Assembly (NCBI GenBank): GCA_001414345.1 | Contig: LLCB01000041.1 | Span: 124,001 to 188,000 of the forward strand | Direction of reading: 5' to 3' | Length of the DNA: 64,000 nucleotides | Source of the DNA: Hymenoscyphus infarciens | Taxonomy: Eukaryota > Ascomycota > Leotiomycetes > Helotiales > Helotiaceae | Made by a program: the position numbers and the translations under genes | Notes under the pieces: generated by a model | What the model was told of the DNA's origin: nothing | Seen by the model: the letters and a program-made list of their open reading frames with translations, nothing else | Databases searched by the model: none | Shown: positions 10,538-22,406 of the stretch, piece after piece | Layout: each line of letters opens with the position of its first letter | Numbering within the stretch: position 1 is the first letter of the stretch

Positions 10538-13500
10538 ATGGCTACAGCAGTTGAGGCCACGGCCAAAGCCTTGGAGACGGCCACCATTTCTAAAACCAAG
10601 GAGTTGAGGGGTGCAAGTACCCCGCTATCCCCACCAGGAATCCCCATACTAACCTCTCTTTAGACAGAAAAGAGAGATACCCTCATTGCTATTGAGAAGA
10701 AATACCAAGCGCAATGGCAGCAAGATGGCGTATTCGAGCCAAATGCGCCAACTACCAGCGAGGCCCCTCTCGACTCGATTACCGCCGCCGAGTTGCGCAA
10801 GCAAACCCCCAAGTTCTTCGGCACAATGGCATACCCATACATGAACGGGACTTTACACGCGGGACATACTTTTACAGCGAGTAAAATCGAATTCGGAACT
10901 GGTTTCGCGCGGATGCAAGGAAAGAGAAGTTTGTTCCCCTTGGGTTTCCATTGCACTGGTATGCCCATCAAGGCATGTGCAGACAAACTTATAAACGAAA
11001 TCAAATTATTTGGACAAGAATTCGAGCGATACTCAGATGACGATGTGGTCGAGGAGAAAAAGCCGGCAGCCGAAGCACCAGCCGCCTCCGAAGATGTCTC
11101 GAAATTTAAGGCAAAGAAGGGAAAGGCAGCGTCCAAGGTTGTCAAGATGAAATACCAATTCCAGATCATGAAAGCCCTAGGAATACCTACCTCGGAGATC
11201 TACCGGTTTTCAGACCCACAGTATTGGTTGGAATATTTCCCTCCTCTCTGCCAGCGGGATCTTATCAACTTCGGAGCACGGATCGACTGGCGGAGATCTT
11301 TTGTTACAACCGATGCAAACCCATATTATGATACATTTGTGAGATGGCAAATGAACCGTTTGAAGGAGTTGCAAAAAATCAAGTTCGGAAAGAGATATAC
11401 AGTCTACTCGCCAAAGGACGGACAACCATGCATGGATCACGATCGTAGTGAAGGAGAGGGTGTTGGCCCACAAGACTATACAGCTCTGAAGTTAAAGGTC
11501 AAGGAGTGGGCACCGGAAGCTGGAGAAGTCATCAAAGGCAAGGTTCCTGAAAGTGCTGATGTATTTTTCGTACCTGCAACTCTTCGACCAGAAACTATGT
11601 ATGGACAAGTCTGCTGTTTTGTTGGACCAACGATCAAATATGGCGTTTTCAAGGTTTCTGAGAAGGAGTTTTATGTGATTACGGATAGAGCAGCTCGAAA
11701 TATGTCCTATCAAGGCATTTTCCCTGAGAACGGCGTTTACGAAAAGGTTGCAGAATTAGTTGGCTCTTCTTGTGTCGGTACTCTTGTCAATGCTCCTCTT
11801 TCCGTTCACAAAGAAGTTAGAATTCTTCCTATGGAGTCGGTTCTTCCAACAAAAGGTACAGGAGTCGTTACGTCGGTTCCATCAGACAGTCCCGATGATT
11901 TCGCCACCGTCACAGAGCTTGCGAAGAAGGCAGATTATTATGGCATCAAGAAAGAATGGGTAGATTTGGAGATCATTCCAATCATCAAGACACCGTCGTA
12001 TGGTAACCTCACGGCACCTTTCCTCATCAAAAAGATGAAGATTTCTTCACCAAAAGACACGAAACAGCTCGAAGAGGCCAAGGCGCTTGCTTATAAGGAA
12101 GGCCATTTCCAAGGTATCATGGTACATGGTGAGTTCACAGGTGACAAGGTAGAGGATGCTAAACCAAAGGTTCGCAAACAACTCATTGATGCTGGTGATG
12201 GATTCGCATATTCAGAGCCAGAGAAGAAAGTCATCAGCAGATCAGGGGATGAATGTTGCGTTGCGTTAATGAACCAGTGGTACATTGACTACGGAGAAGA
12301 AAGTTGGAAGCAAGTCGCTTTGAAGCATGTGGACAACAAGGACGGAAATGGCTTGAACACCTTTTCGCCCGAGACCAAGAATGGGTTTGAAGGCGTCCTT
12401 AACTGGCTCAACCAATGGGCTTGTGCTAGAACCTATGGCCTTGGCTCAAAACTTCCCTGGGACCCTCAATTTTTGGTTGAGAGTTTGAGTGACAGCACGA
12501 TCTATATGGCTTACTACACAATTGCACATTTCCTTCACAAAGATATCTTCGGCAAAACTCCTGGTTTAGCTGGTATTGGCCCAGAGAAGATGACTGATGA
12601 AGTCTGGGATTATGTCTTTGCTCGTCGGGAGTTAAGTGACGATGTCTTGGGGTCTGGAATCTCAAAAGACACTCTTGCATCAATGCGAAGAGAGTTTGAG
12701 TATTGGTATCCATTGGACCTTCGAGTTTCAGGAAAGGATCTTATCCCCAACCATCTTACCTTCTTCCTCTACATCCATATCGCCATTTTCACACCTGAAT
12801 ACTGGCCAAAGGGTGTCCGTGCAAATGGTCATTTACTTTTGAACGGAGAGAAGATGAGCAAATCGACCGGAAACTTCATGACTTTAGACGATATGGTCAA
12901 GAAATATGGTGCGGATGCAAGTAGAATTGCTTTGGCTGATGCCGGTGATGGAGTTGCCGATGCCAATTTCGAGGAAGATGTTGCTGACAACAACGTGCTC
13001 CGTCTTTTTACTTTACGCGAATGGATTGAGGAGCAAGTCAAGGAACAAGACACTCTTCGCACAGGCCCTAAGAACGACTTCCTCGACGCTCTTTTCGAGA
13101 ATGAGATGAACACACTCGTCGACGAAGCGCGAGGCCACTACGAAGAGACTAACTACAAACTCGCCCTCCAATCCGCCCTTTACAACTTCACGTCAGCTCG
13201 AGACTTTTACCGTGAAGCTTCCGCTGCAGCTGGAATCAAGATGCACAAAGACCTTGTCTTCAAATACATCGAGCTCCAAGCACTTCTCCTTACTGTCATC
13301 GCTCCTCATTGGTCCGAGTACATCTGGCTCGAGGTCCTCAACAAACCATCTACCATCCAGAACGCCCTTTTCCCAGTGGTGCCAGCACCTGATGCAGGCT
13401 TGTCAGCAGCACGCGTTTACGTCCGTGTGACGTCTTCCAATATCACTTCTGCTGAGGCAAATTCACAAAAGAAGAAAGCCAAGGGCAAGGATATCGGTTA

Positions 13501-13960
13501 CGATCTCACCAAACCCAAGAAACTCACCATTTTCGCTGCTGCAAAATTCCCAGCCTGGCAAGAGAAATATATTGACCTAGTCCGAGAGGCGTGGAGCCCT
13601 ACGACCAAATCTGTCAACGATAAGGAACTCAACGGGAAGATCGCCAAGATGGGGGAGATGAAGAAAGCGATGCCTTTCGTTCAAGCCCTCAAGAAGCGTC
13701 TTGTAGGTGGTGAGGCGGCCGATAACGTATTTGAGCGCAAACTTTCTTTCGACGAGGTTTCCACCTTGAAGAATATGATTCCTGGTCTCAAGAAGGCGGC
13801 AGGTCTTAAGGAGGTTGATATTGTGATTGTGGCGGAGGGAGGTAAGAGTGGAAAGGTTGTTGGTGGTGATGGAGAGGGGAACCAGGCAGAGGCTTTACCG
13901 CCACATGCTGAGGCTGCTGTTCCTGGGGTTCCAACTTTCAACTTCGAAAATGTTGCTTGA
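10538..13960 (+). CDS. CDC60: Leucyl-tRNA synthetase, cytosolic
   Basis: This class Ia synthetase charges tRNA-Leu in the cytosol. Exon 1 starts at 10538 (MATAVEATAKALETATISKT). Exon 2 runs from 10664 to 13960. The total is 1123 residues, normal for the eukaryotic enzyme. The HIGH signature is HAGH (residues 90-93, in PYMNGTLHAGHTF) and the KMSKS loop is at about 755-759 (GEKMSKSTGNF). Between them lie the large CP1 editing insert and the YWLEYFPP region. A Lys-rich C-terminal extension follows (KKKAKGKDIGYDLTKPKKL), as in archaeal/eukaryotic LeuRS. The first intron can be read two ways with equal length: GC donor at 10613 with acceptor at 10663 (…RGTEKRD), or GT donor at 10617 with acceptor at 10667 (…RGAKKRD). 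I prefer the first because TEKRD looks more family-like. There is no mitochondrial presequence. Confidence 0.97.
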
Positions 13961-15175
13961 TGAGTAAGATGGAAAATTATTTTGTTGATGTTGTTATTAG
14001 ATGAGGTTTTATGAAAGAATGGGTTATGTTTTGCAAACTTTTGAACTTTTCCTTTCTCCTGGCTCTCTCGGCTGATTGTGTGAGTTGACCTCCAGCGATA
14101 TTATTTTGCTGGAAGGGCGACTCAAGTTGTATCCCGATTACTCAAGTAAGGAGAGTGTTCTTTTCTCCAACTCAACTAGAAGAGATGGAATGGTGATAAT
14201 TACTGAGAGACCCTCGACATCCTCCTTTAGGTTTCTGAAGATTCTTTGATGTTGTACTTCTACTAATCGTAGGCGTGGCTCTACTGGCCCTTCACAAGCT
14301 CAGGGGGGAGGGGGAGGGGGGAATATACTATGCTAATTGAATGCACCTACTCTCCGAGCTTGCGAAGGACTAGTCGTGCCACGTTTACGATTAGAGATTT
14401 CAACAAGAACTACCTCGGGAGAAGTCGAGCTATTTGCAGTTTACCCATGAGCAGGACGACGAAATGATGTCTATTGCTGGGCTACCTATGAATAGTAAAA
14501 TAGTTGAAAGGCAAATCCAAGATCCAAAGTCTCGAATCCATGTTTCATGACTTGTGACTTGGTGAATTGAATTGAGTTTAGTTGGAGAATAGGTAGCCAG
14601 CAATTGTTTTAGGATAAACTACGACAAGACTTTGTGTTGAAAATATCGAAAGAATTGTTATTATGCTAAAGAGGCTTGCTTGATAAGTAGAGTAGTTCGC
14701 ATGTGTTCGAGTCGACTTTTTCACGCTTTTTAAAGATCGTGTTATCGTCCCGACAATGTCTGAAGGGGTCTAGAATGAGAAGTCCAGGTGAGGCAGGGGA
14801 GAGATGTCTAAATTTCTCATCAGGAAAATCGTTCTTCAAATAATGTGTGAGTGATAGTATATATCCACCACAGTATCATTCCGACATGAAAACTTTGGAT
14901 AGTCTACGATATGTTGGAAAATCACTTAGTAAAGCGAGGTGTTTGAAATCTCAGAACTACAAGTCCTTTTCAATAATAGACTATCGACTATATCATGTCA
15001 CGCCAACGAGCAAAGGCTGCTGGCTATCAAAGCTCCGAAAGACGAAGCACAAATATAGCAAAAACGCTAGTAAAACGCTCCGTTACTCCCGCTGTCCAGA
15101 CCTTCTGGAACCCAAAACCCAAATGCTCTCGCTAAGCTGCTTATCAAAACAAACCTCTCCTCACCTCTTCAATCA
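13961..15175. other. Intergenic between convergent genes, no gene recognised
   Basis: This 1.2 kb lies between the 3' ends of leucyl-tRNA synthetase and the Cys-Pro-motif protein. A purine tract (AGGGGGGAGGGGGAGGGGGG) lies near 14301-14322. A 126-codon frame at 14847-15227 overlaps the 3' end of the next gene and has no family features. Confidence 0.55.
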
Positions 15176-16905
15176 TCACATATTCTTGTACTGTTGCATG
15201 AATTCTAAGGCTTGCTCCATCGGATAACCAATGAAGACCGGACCTGTGAATATCATTTGTGGCATATTACCGCTAGCAGTGTTGCCAGTTTGAGGCACAA
15301 TAGGGGGTTGAATGAACGCCGGTTGAGTCTGAGAGGCAACTGGTGGAGAGGTTATGCGAGGGGGAGGAGTCCTCATACGGGATGAAGGCGTCCCCATGAG
15401 AGGTTCTTTGTGTGTAGTCCGCTGTCCTTGATCAAAAGGACATTTTCCTACAGGTCGTTCCTCGAGATGGTTGAAATCAGAGGCCTCGGACTCCACCTTG
15501 ACCTTCTTCGCTTCATTTTGCCCGTGACCAAATGGACACTTGCCTGCAGGTTTGGGTATATGCTCAGCAGATACAGGAGCAGGAGGTGGAGATACGGGTC
15601 TTTGATTCTGGGAAGGGGGGTCGAATATTGGTACTGAAATTCCCCAAGGTCGACTGGGTGATTCGCCCACCCGGACGGGCTTCATTGTTCTGTCGTAGCG
15701 GCTTGCCCTATCATCCTCGTCATCTTGTCTCTCGTCTTCGTCATCTTCGTCTTGACCTATACCATCGGCACTGACAGTAGTCGCCCAGTTTTCCACTCTC
15801 TCATTGTACGTTCTTTCAAGCTCCGCATCCTCGTTTTCTGCATCTGTAGGAAGCATGGGTTGATGCTTTTGGCCCAAGCCTTGAATCATGCTAGCCAAAT
15901 TGCCGTATTTTGCATCCAACTTGCGGATATCATTCTCGTTCCTCTGATAACGCTTGACACAGACTTCATGACTTCGCGGAATCTCGTGTTTGTGTGTTTC
16001 AAAGTATCGGGCGACCTCCTCTGGGGAGTGTTGATCTAGATAACGGATGGGACATTTTGCAGCAGAGCCAGTCGCGGACGGGGGTGGCGATGCCATTGTT
16101 TCAGCATACATGGCGGCACATATGGGATCTGCGGATTGGTGTGGGGTAGGGTCTTTTCCATCCGGAGGTGTGAGTAAATTGTGGGAACCCATTGTGCTAC
16201 CGACTCTAGGACTTGTTGGGCGTGTGAAAGGACACAATAGAGAGCTCTTCTTGCCAGGTACAGTAAAGTCCTGCTCAAGTACTGTTGACAGCGAGGTCCG
16301 ACGAGCGGACAATCTCATGTTACTGCTCGCCCCGGATATACTTGTAGATCCGGTAGATTTGCTCCCTAAAGCCGCAAGACGCTGTGCTGCCTTTCTCCCG
16401 TCGCGTATAGCTTCTGCGGTTTGCTGCTTGGAGGTTGGTTTGCTTCGGAGGGGTAGTGGGACAAACCCTGCTCGATCCGGACCAGTCACTTGGAATTCTG
16501 GGGGTAGCTGAAGCTTTGCCAAAGTATCTGCGATGCCCGGATCTGACGGCGCGTACTTGTCCGCGAGGACTTGGTACTGTATGAAGCTTCGTTAGTCTTA
16601 GACGCCACAAGCAGAATGCGGAGAAGTGAATGTGCCACAGGAGTGGATAAAGATCAGGATACATGTAATGGTTATCGGTCGTCACTGCTAAGCAGCTCTC
16701 GATCTAGAGCTAAAGTTTCTCATCATAAAAGGTGTCGCAGGGGTAGGTAGAAAAGGAAAGCTGCAGCACTTACCTCGGAGTGGGCATATGAAAGCTTGTG
16801 TTGAAGGATCGTGTTTCGGTCGCTCAAAAGCTGTACTTCGTCTGCGAGAGTGTTAAAGTTAGTTATTAAGTCTTTGGTGAGCTCCTCGTAGTCGAGGTCA
16901 TTCAT
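15176..16905 (-). CDS. Conserved low-complexity fungal protein with four Cys-Pro motifs
   Basis: There are two exons, 16774-16905 and 15176-16576, giving 510 residues. The intron (16577-16773, 197 bp, GTAAGT donor) is long for this genome. The N-terminus (about residues 1-60) looks like a coiled coil: DEVQLLSDRNTILQHKLSYA then SEYQVLADKY. The middle holds a conserved-looking block (YLDQHSPEEVARYFETHKHE, IPRSHEVCVKRYQRNENDIR, KYGNLASMIQGLGQKHQP). This is followed by an acidic run (DEDDEDERQDDEDD) and a Pro-rich tail. Cys-Pro followed by Phe or Ile occurs four times, near residues 159, 219, 391 and 423, three of them as KCP. That matches the short heme-regulatory consensus, but the same tripeptide can occur by chance. 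There is no catalytic domain or signal peptide. I do not recognise the function; a scaffold or regulatory role is only a guess. Confidence 0.82.
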
Positions 16906-18082
16906 GTTGTGTGGTTGAAAAGCGGGTGGGATGTTTGACAGAGGAAGTTACAGTCAAGGTTTTGTGCACAAAAACGGTCCACTATCGCGTTCTGACAAAT
17001 CAGACGCCACTCCATCATGGTCACGTGATCGAAAGTCTGCTTTCAGTCTCCCCAAATCAGTTGAAATATAGAGAGGTGAGACATCTCTCTTCACAGTAGA
17101 AATATATGCCCAAGGGTGAAAAGTTCTTCGAAAATGATCTTGGTTCTTCAGCGCTATGTTTTTGGATCTATTTCCTACATTTACTACTAGTTTTTCATTA
17201 GCCGAGATGACTTTGTTATGTTTACATTATCCTGGCTGAACTCAAGTTTCTCAGCAATCCATAGTTCAAATGATACTCTCTCAGTTTTAAAATGACGTAG
17301 CAAGGAAACTCAGTTCGAGACGGAGGAAAATCATGAAATCCATAACTTCAAGCTTGACTTGCACACTATGTGATAGGATAACATGAGTCCGTGCTGTCAA
17401 GAGTTCTGAATTGCCATAGTAATTAGGAGAAGATAGTTATTGTCGTCTATGTAATCTTCTATACAATCATCGTATAGCGAAAGTACATACCCAGAAGTAA
17501 GAAAACCAGTCGTTGGTCCCCAGATTTCACTTTAATGAGTGCACTAAATAGTCTCTAGTCTCAGGCCCTCAATCTCATTGCTTAACATAATTTGGAATGA
17601 TAAACAGGAACCGTTGCTCGTAGTACTAGTTGGCCTTTTTGAAATTTGAAATAATTCTTACAGTTTTCCGAGGAACTTCGCCAAAGGGTGGCAAAAAGTG
17701 ATTATTGACTCTTCAATAACTGGAAATATGAGAATGAAACCAGACAAAAGATCTTACAAATCAAACAATTATAGAGAAACAGATAGAGAACGTTCTATAT
17801 GTGTGGATTAACTTTCTAGAAACCACCGTGGGAAACGAGACTTTACTCTGAACAAAAGGGCAAGTTATTTCTTGGGGATTCCTGATCCCATGGCAGTATT
17901 TTCACAAAGTACACAATTACTCCACGTTCCACTAAGTAATACTCTATACTATTTAGGTATAAAAACGACAGTTTTGCAAAAACCAAAGATTACAATTTTG
18001 CGAAAAGAACCACGAATGCAAAAACTTCAAAAAGGTCAGATTTGCTTAGTACGGCATCCCGTACGTACCAAAAGTTAGAATC
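16906..18082. other. Intergenic leading into the AT-rich island
   Basis: I recognise no gene here. AT content rises gradually after about 17100. The first ~200 bases are the upstream region of the gene starting at 16905. Confidence 0.5.
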
Positions 18083-18133
18083 GACTAAATCGCAAATCGC
18101 AAATCGTAAATCGCAAATCACAAATCGTAAAGC
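18083..18133 (+). repeat. Short tandem repeat, unit AAATCGC/AAATCGT
   Basis: Six or seven degenerate 7-8 base units (AAATCGCAAATCGCAAATCG…) mark the left boundary of the AT-rich island. Further scattered AAATCGTAAA units follow to about 18300. Confidence 0.75.
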
Positions 18134-21100
18134 TTAGATTTCTAAGTATATAGCCCTTTAGAGCTAAATTATAAATCGTAAATTATAAATCAATAAACAT
18201 AGATTTTTTAGAGGCTATTTAGATGTAAATCGAAATACTTAAATCAGTAATCTTAAAGCTTAAAGTAAGAGTATTTGTAATTTATAATACTTAAATCGTA
18301 AAGCTTAAATCATAAAATTTAAGTATAAGCGAGAGTAGAAAGTAGAAGGTAATATAGTATATATATATCTATTAAATATATATATATTATAATTACTTAC
18401 TACTTACTCTCTATTTATATATACTATTTAGTATTATACTAAATATAAGTGTAATATAACTTTAAATCTATTATCTAAAACATTATAAATTATTAAAAGT
18501 AATATATATACTTAGTATAAATAATAATATTATATAAGTACTTAATAAACAAGAGAGGAAAAGAGATAATTAAGACTTTTAATACTATAAGTACAGATGT
18601 AATTTAACTTAAGAGTAAGAGACGCTAAGCCTAATTAGGCAATTAGTATATAATTAGTAAAGTAGTACTTAAAATACTTAAATAATCTTAAATTATAATT
18701 ATTTAAGTACTTTAGTAAAGAGGGTAAAAGGAGGGTAAAGGTAGTAAAAAGTAACTAAAAAGTAGTAATAAAATTAAGATATTATAAATAATTCTTCTAG
18801 TATTTATACCTAAAGTATCTACTACTATATACTCTTACTTCTTATCTCTCTTCTTATTATACTTACTATACACAATCTTAATCTTTTTAGTAGTATAAGA
18901 GAGTTAATTAGTAAAGGTTATTTAAGAGAGAGTATCTTCTCTCTTTCTCTTTAAATTAAGACTATTTATAGAAGCAATTATAGTAGTAGATATTATTTTA
19001 CTTACTAGCGTATTTATAGGTATAAGAGAAGTAGGTAAGAGTAAATTAGAGACTCTCTTATTAAGCTCTTAATTAAGTTTTAATTACTCTTCTTTATTAA
19101 TTAATTTAAGCCTACTTTTAGCGATAGTAGTATTAATATCTATATATAATTAAGTATTAAGATCTCTTATAATTTACTTATCTATATCTATCTATTATTA
19201 TACTATCTTATCTACTCTCTCTAGCGTATTTAACTTAGTAGGTACTATTAAGCTCTTCTTCTTCTTATCTCTTATAAGAGGCAATAGCAAGTATAAGCCT
19301 AGAGTTAATACTCCTTTATTATTAATATCTTCTCTTATATCTATATTTATATCTATATTCTTACTTCTTATATTACTCTTAGAACTCTCTCTAGAATTAT
19401 TATCTCTATTATCTTCCTTTTTTAAATAAGTAGTAATAATTATAGAGTAGTCTTCTAAGTAAGCGATAATAATTATAGATATCTTTAAAAGATCGTCTAA
19501 TTTTAAATCGTCTACTAATATTATACTTACTCTAGTACTAGTACTATCTCTTAATAATAGTATAGGCCTAGTATCTTCTTTTCTATCTTAAGCGTTATCT
19601 TCGAGTATAATAGGCTCGTTATTAAGTACTTTAATAGATGCTAAGAGTTAAAGTGGAATTAGCAGCTCTTAGGTATCTTATAAGAGTACGATAGATTACC
19701 TCTTTTTAGAAGATTAGAGCTTATTATTAATATAACTATTGAATACTATATAGTACTTTTTATTAATAAGACCTTTTAGTAAATTAAAGTATTATATAAG
19801 AGCTTATACGTTATCTATCTTCTTATAATCTATAGCACTTAATTACTTAGCTTTTCTCTTCTTAATAGTAATATTTATAGCTAGAAAGACGTCTTCTACC
19901 TTATTAGTAAGAAGTAGTATATTAATAAGATCTTACCTACTAAGAGTAAGGATTATATAGTAGATATTCTCTAAGAGCTTAATAGTGAACTTTTTAGCTT
20001 ATATATTCTAAGGTACTAATTTAAAGTTAAATAGATTCTTAGAGTTACTAGTAGATAAGTAAGGTACCTAAAACAGAAAGTCGTTATTAATTTATACTCT
20101 AACTATCTTACTATATTATACTATAAAAGTATACATAATTATAGAGATACTCTTAGTAGTAGAGAAGTCCTTAGTACTTGTTATATATATATAAATATAT
20201 AAGACTACTTAAATATAGATTTTAATAATAGAGATAGGCTTTAGCGCTTTATAAGTTAGAGAAGAAGAAGCTAGAGAGCTTATACTAATTAGTAGTATAT
20301 ACTAAATTTAAGAGTACTACTTACTTTTAGCCTTTTTCTTATTAGAGATAAATCCCTTCTTACGTACTTTTACTCTAATTATTTTAGTCTTATTAAAAGC
20401 CTTTATAAAGAAGGATTATCTAGCTCTAGCCTTTTCCTTCTAAATAGCTCGCTCTCTAACTACGGCTAATTTATTCTTCTTTTACTTAATAATAAGAGTA
20501 GAGTAGTTAGCGGCGGAACGTTCTATAATAGCTTCTTACTTCCTTCTAAACTTTATAATTAACTATTATTTCTTTTCTCAGCTATTAAAGCTTTATACTA
20601 TAGCTTTTATAAAGTAGTTCTTTACTTTTTATAAACGGTTCTTAATCTTATTATTAAAGAGCCTCTAAGAAAGCGTAGATACGTAATTTTCTAGAGCACT
20701 TACTAGGTTTACTAAGAAGTAATAAGAGTATACTTTAAGCTTTAAACTCTTAGAATAAAGAGCCTAAACTTCTAGGTCTTTAGAAGACTAATATTAAAGT
20801 ATCTTAGCGTGTTTTTAGTATTATAAGGTAGTAGACGTAGAGCTTTTAAAAGTATAAGTAAAAGTAATAGAATAAAAGTAAGAAAATTAAGAAACAGTTA
20901 TACTTAAACTATATAACCTCTTATACCTCGCTTCTCACTTTTAGTACTATTTATAAAGCTCTAATATACTATTCTAGCATATATTAAATAATTACTAGTT
21001 ATATAGTATATTATCCTCTATAAAGGCTAGAACTTTATTTACTATTTTATAAGTATTTACAAGAGTAAGCGTAAGTAAGGCTAGATTAAAAGATATTCTA

Positions 21101-21910
21101 ATCTAAGCAACTACTTAGAGGCTAGCTTAGAAACCTCCTCTAGAAACTAAGGAGGTTCTAAAGGTAAGTAATTAATACTAAGCCTAATTTATAAATTATT
21201 TACTACTACTAATAAAAGTTAGTAATTTATATACTTAAAATAGCCTAAAAACATAATATTCTAAATTAATTCTTTTACTTTTAATTTAAGTATAAAATAG
21301 TATTATTTATATCTATAAAGCTAACTAGAACTTAATAGACATAGAACCTATAATATTACAATTTTTTAAAGATTTAAGAGTCTAAGATTACTAACTTTTA
21401 TTAGTAGTAGTAAGTAATTTACGAATTAAGCTTAGTACTAACGGTTATAGTTAGTAGGTTTACTCTACTAAAATCCCTCTCTCTAAGCACTTAGAGAATT
21501 ATATACCTATAACTATACTTATAACCTTATATAAATCACTTCTAATTTTAATCAAAAGTTAATAAATATGTCTATTCCTCTCTAGAGTTATATTAAGCCT
21601 TTTTTTACACTTAAAATATATGAATTTTAGGCTTAGAGCTTAATCTATATTTAGTATAGGTTTATTCCCAGTTTAGTATATCTATTTACTTATTAATTAT
21701 AGATAATAAAAGCGATGCTACTAGCTAACCCTCTACGCCTTTCGTAGATAGTAATATATACTTCCTTTATTATATTACTCTTTATCAACGTTCTATTTAC
21801 TCTAGCTAGTAGGTAATTACAATTATAGACTACTATAGAGTCTATAGTTAGTTAGTAGATTATAATACTATAATCCTAGAGTTACTATTACAGCTAGAGA
21901 TATATATTAA
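18134..21910. repeat. RIP-degraded AT-rich sequence, identity lost
   Basis: This is about 3.8 kb composed almost entirely of A and T with short TA-rich words and stop codons in all frames. No open frame above 60 codons exists. It is most likely one or more old transposable elements after RIP, but I cannot assign a family. It probably once joined the similar sequence at 29980-30579, because element A (21911-29979) sits between them. Confidence 0.6.
21173..21440. repeat. RIPped inverted repeat, 54-bp arms
   Basis: Arms 21173-21226 and 21387-21440 are reverse complements. The differences I see are C/T or G/A changes, as expected from RIP acting on an originally perfect palindrome. The loop is 160 bases. 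It may be a MITE or the end of a DNA transposon. Confidence 0.65.
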
Positions 21911-22406
21911 TATAATAGCACGAAATATATACAACTATAGTAGAGGTATATAGGAGTGCGTATAGTAGAATAACGTATATAGATACTAGGCACTAATACA
22001 GAAGAAAACAATAACTATCCCTCTACTATACTAAACATAAACGTCTATATATAAGAAAGTCAGAAGCTTCTAAGTTCTAATAATAATAATAACTAAGCTC
22101 TACCTAATATAGCTAATACTAAACAATAAGAGCTAAAAAGCTAAATATATAACCTCTAATCTTTTAAAAAGCTAAACATATAACATCTAAACCTTAATCC
22201 CTTCTATATATAAATATCGGATATTAATACCTTTAGTACTTCGCTCGCATAAGTATCGGTTATTCGTAATCTCGGCTCTAGGGGTATTAGAGGTATTAGT
22301 ACTACTTAGAGGTATCGGCAGTTTTATAAATACCGATAATTTAGGATAGTGCTATTATATAATAATCTAGCTATTATATAATAATCTAGGATAATATACT
22401 ATTATA
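21911..22406 (-). repeat. LTR of element A (left, 3' LTR)
   Basis: This 496 bp repeat matches 29503-29979 apart from C/T and G/A changes and a 19-base tandem duplication of the block around CTATTATATAATAATC. The right copy is 477 bp, and the difference equals the duplication. Confidence 0.85.

Noticed and set aside
14847..15227. 126-codon frame on plus
   Set aside because: It overlaps the 3' end of the well-supported minus-strand gene and has no recognisable protein character.
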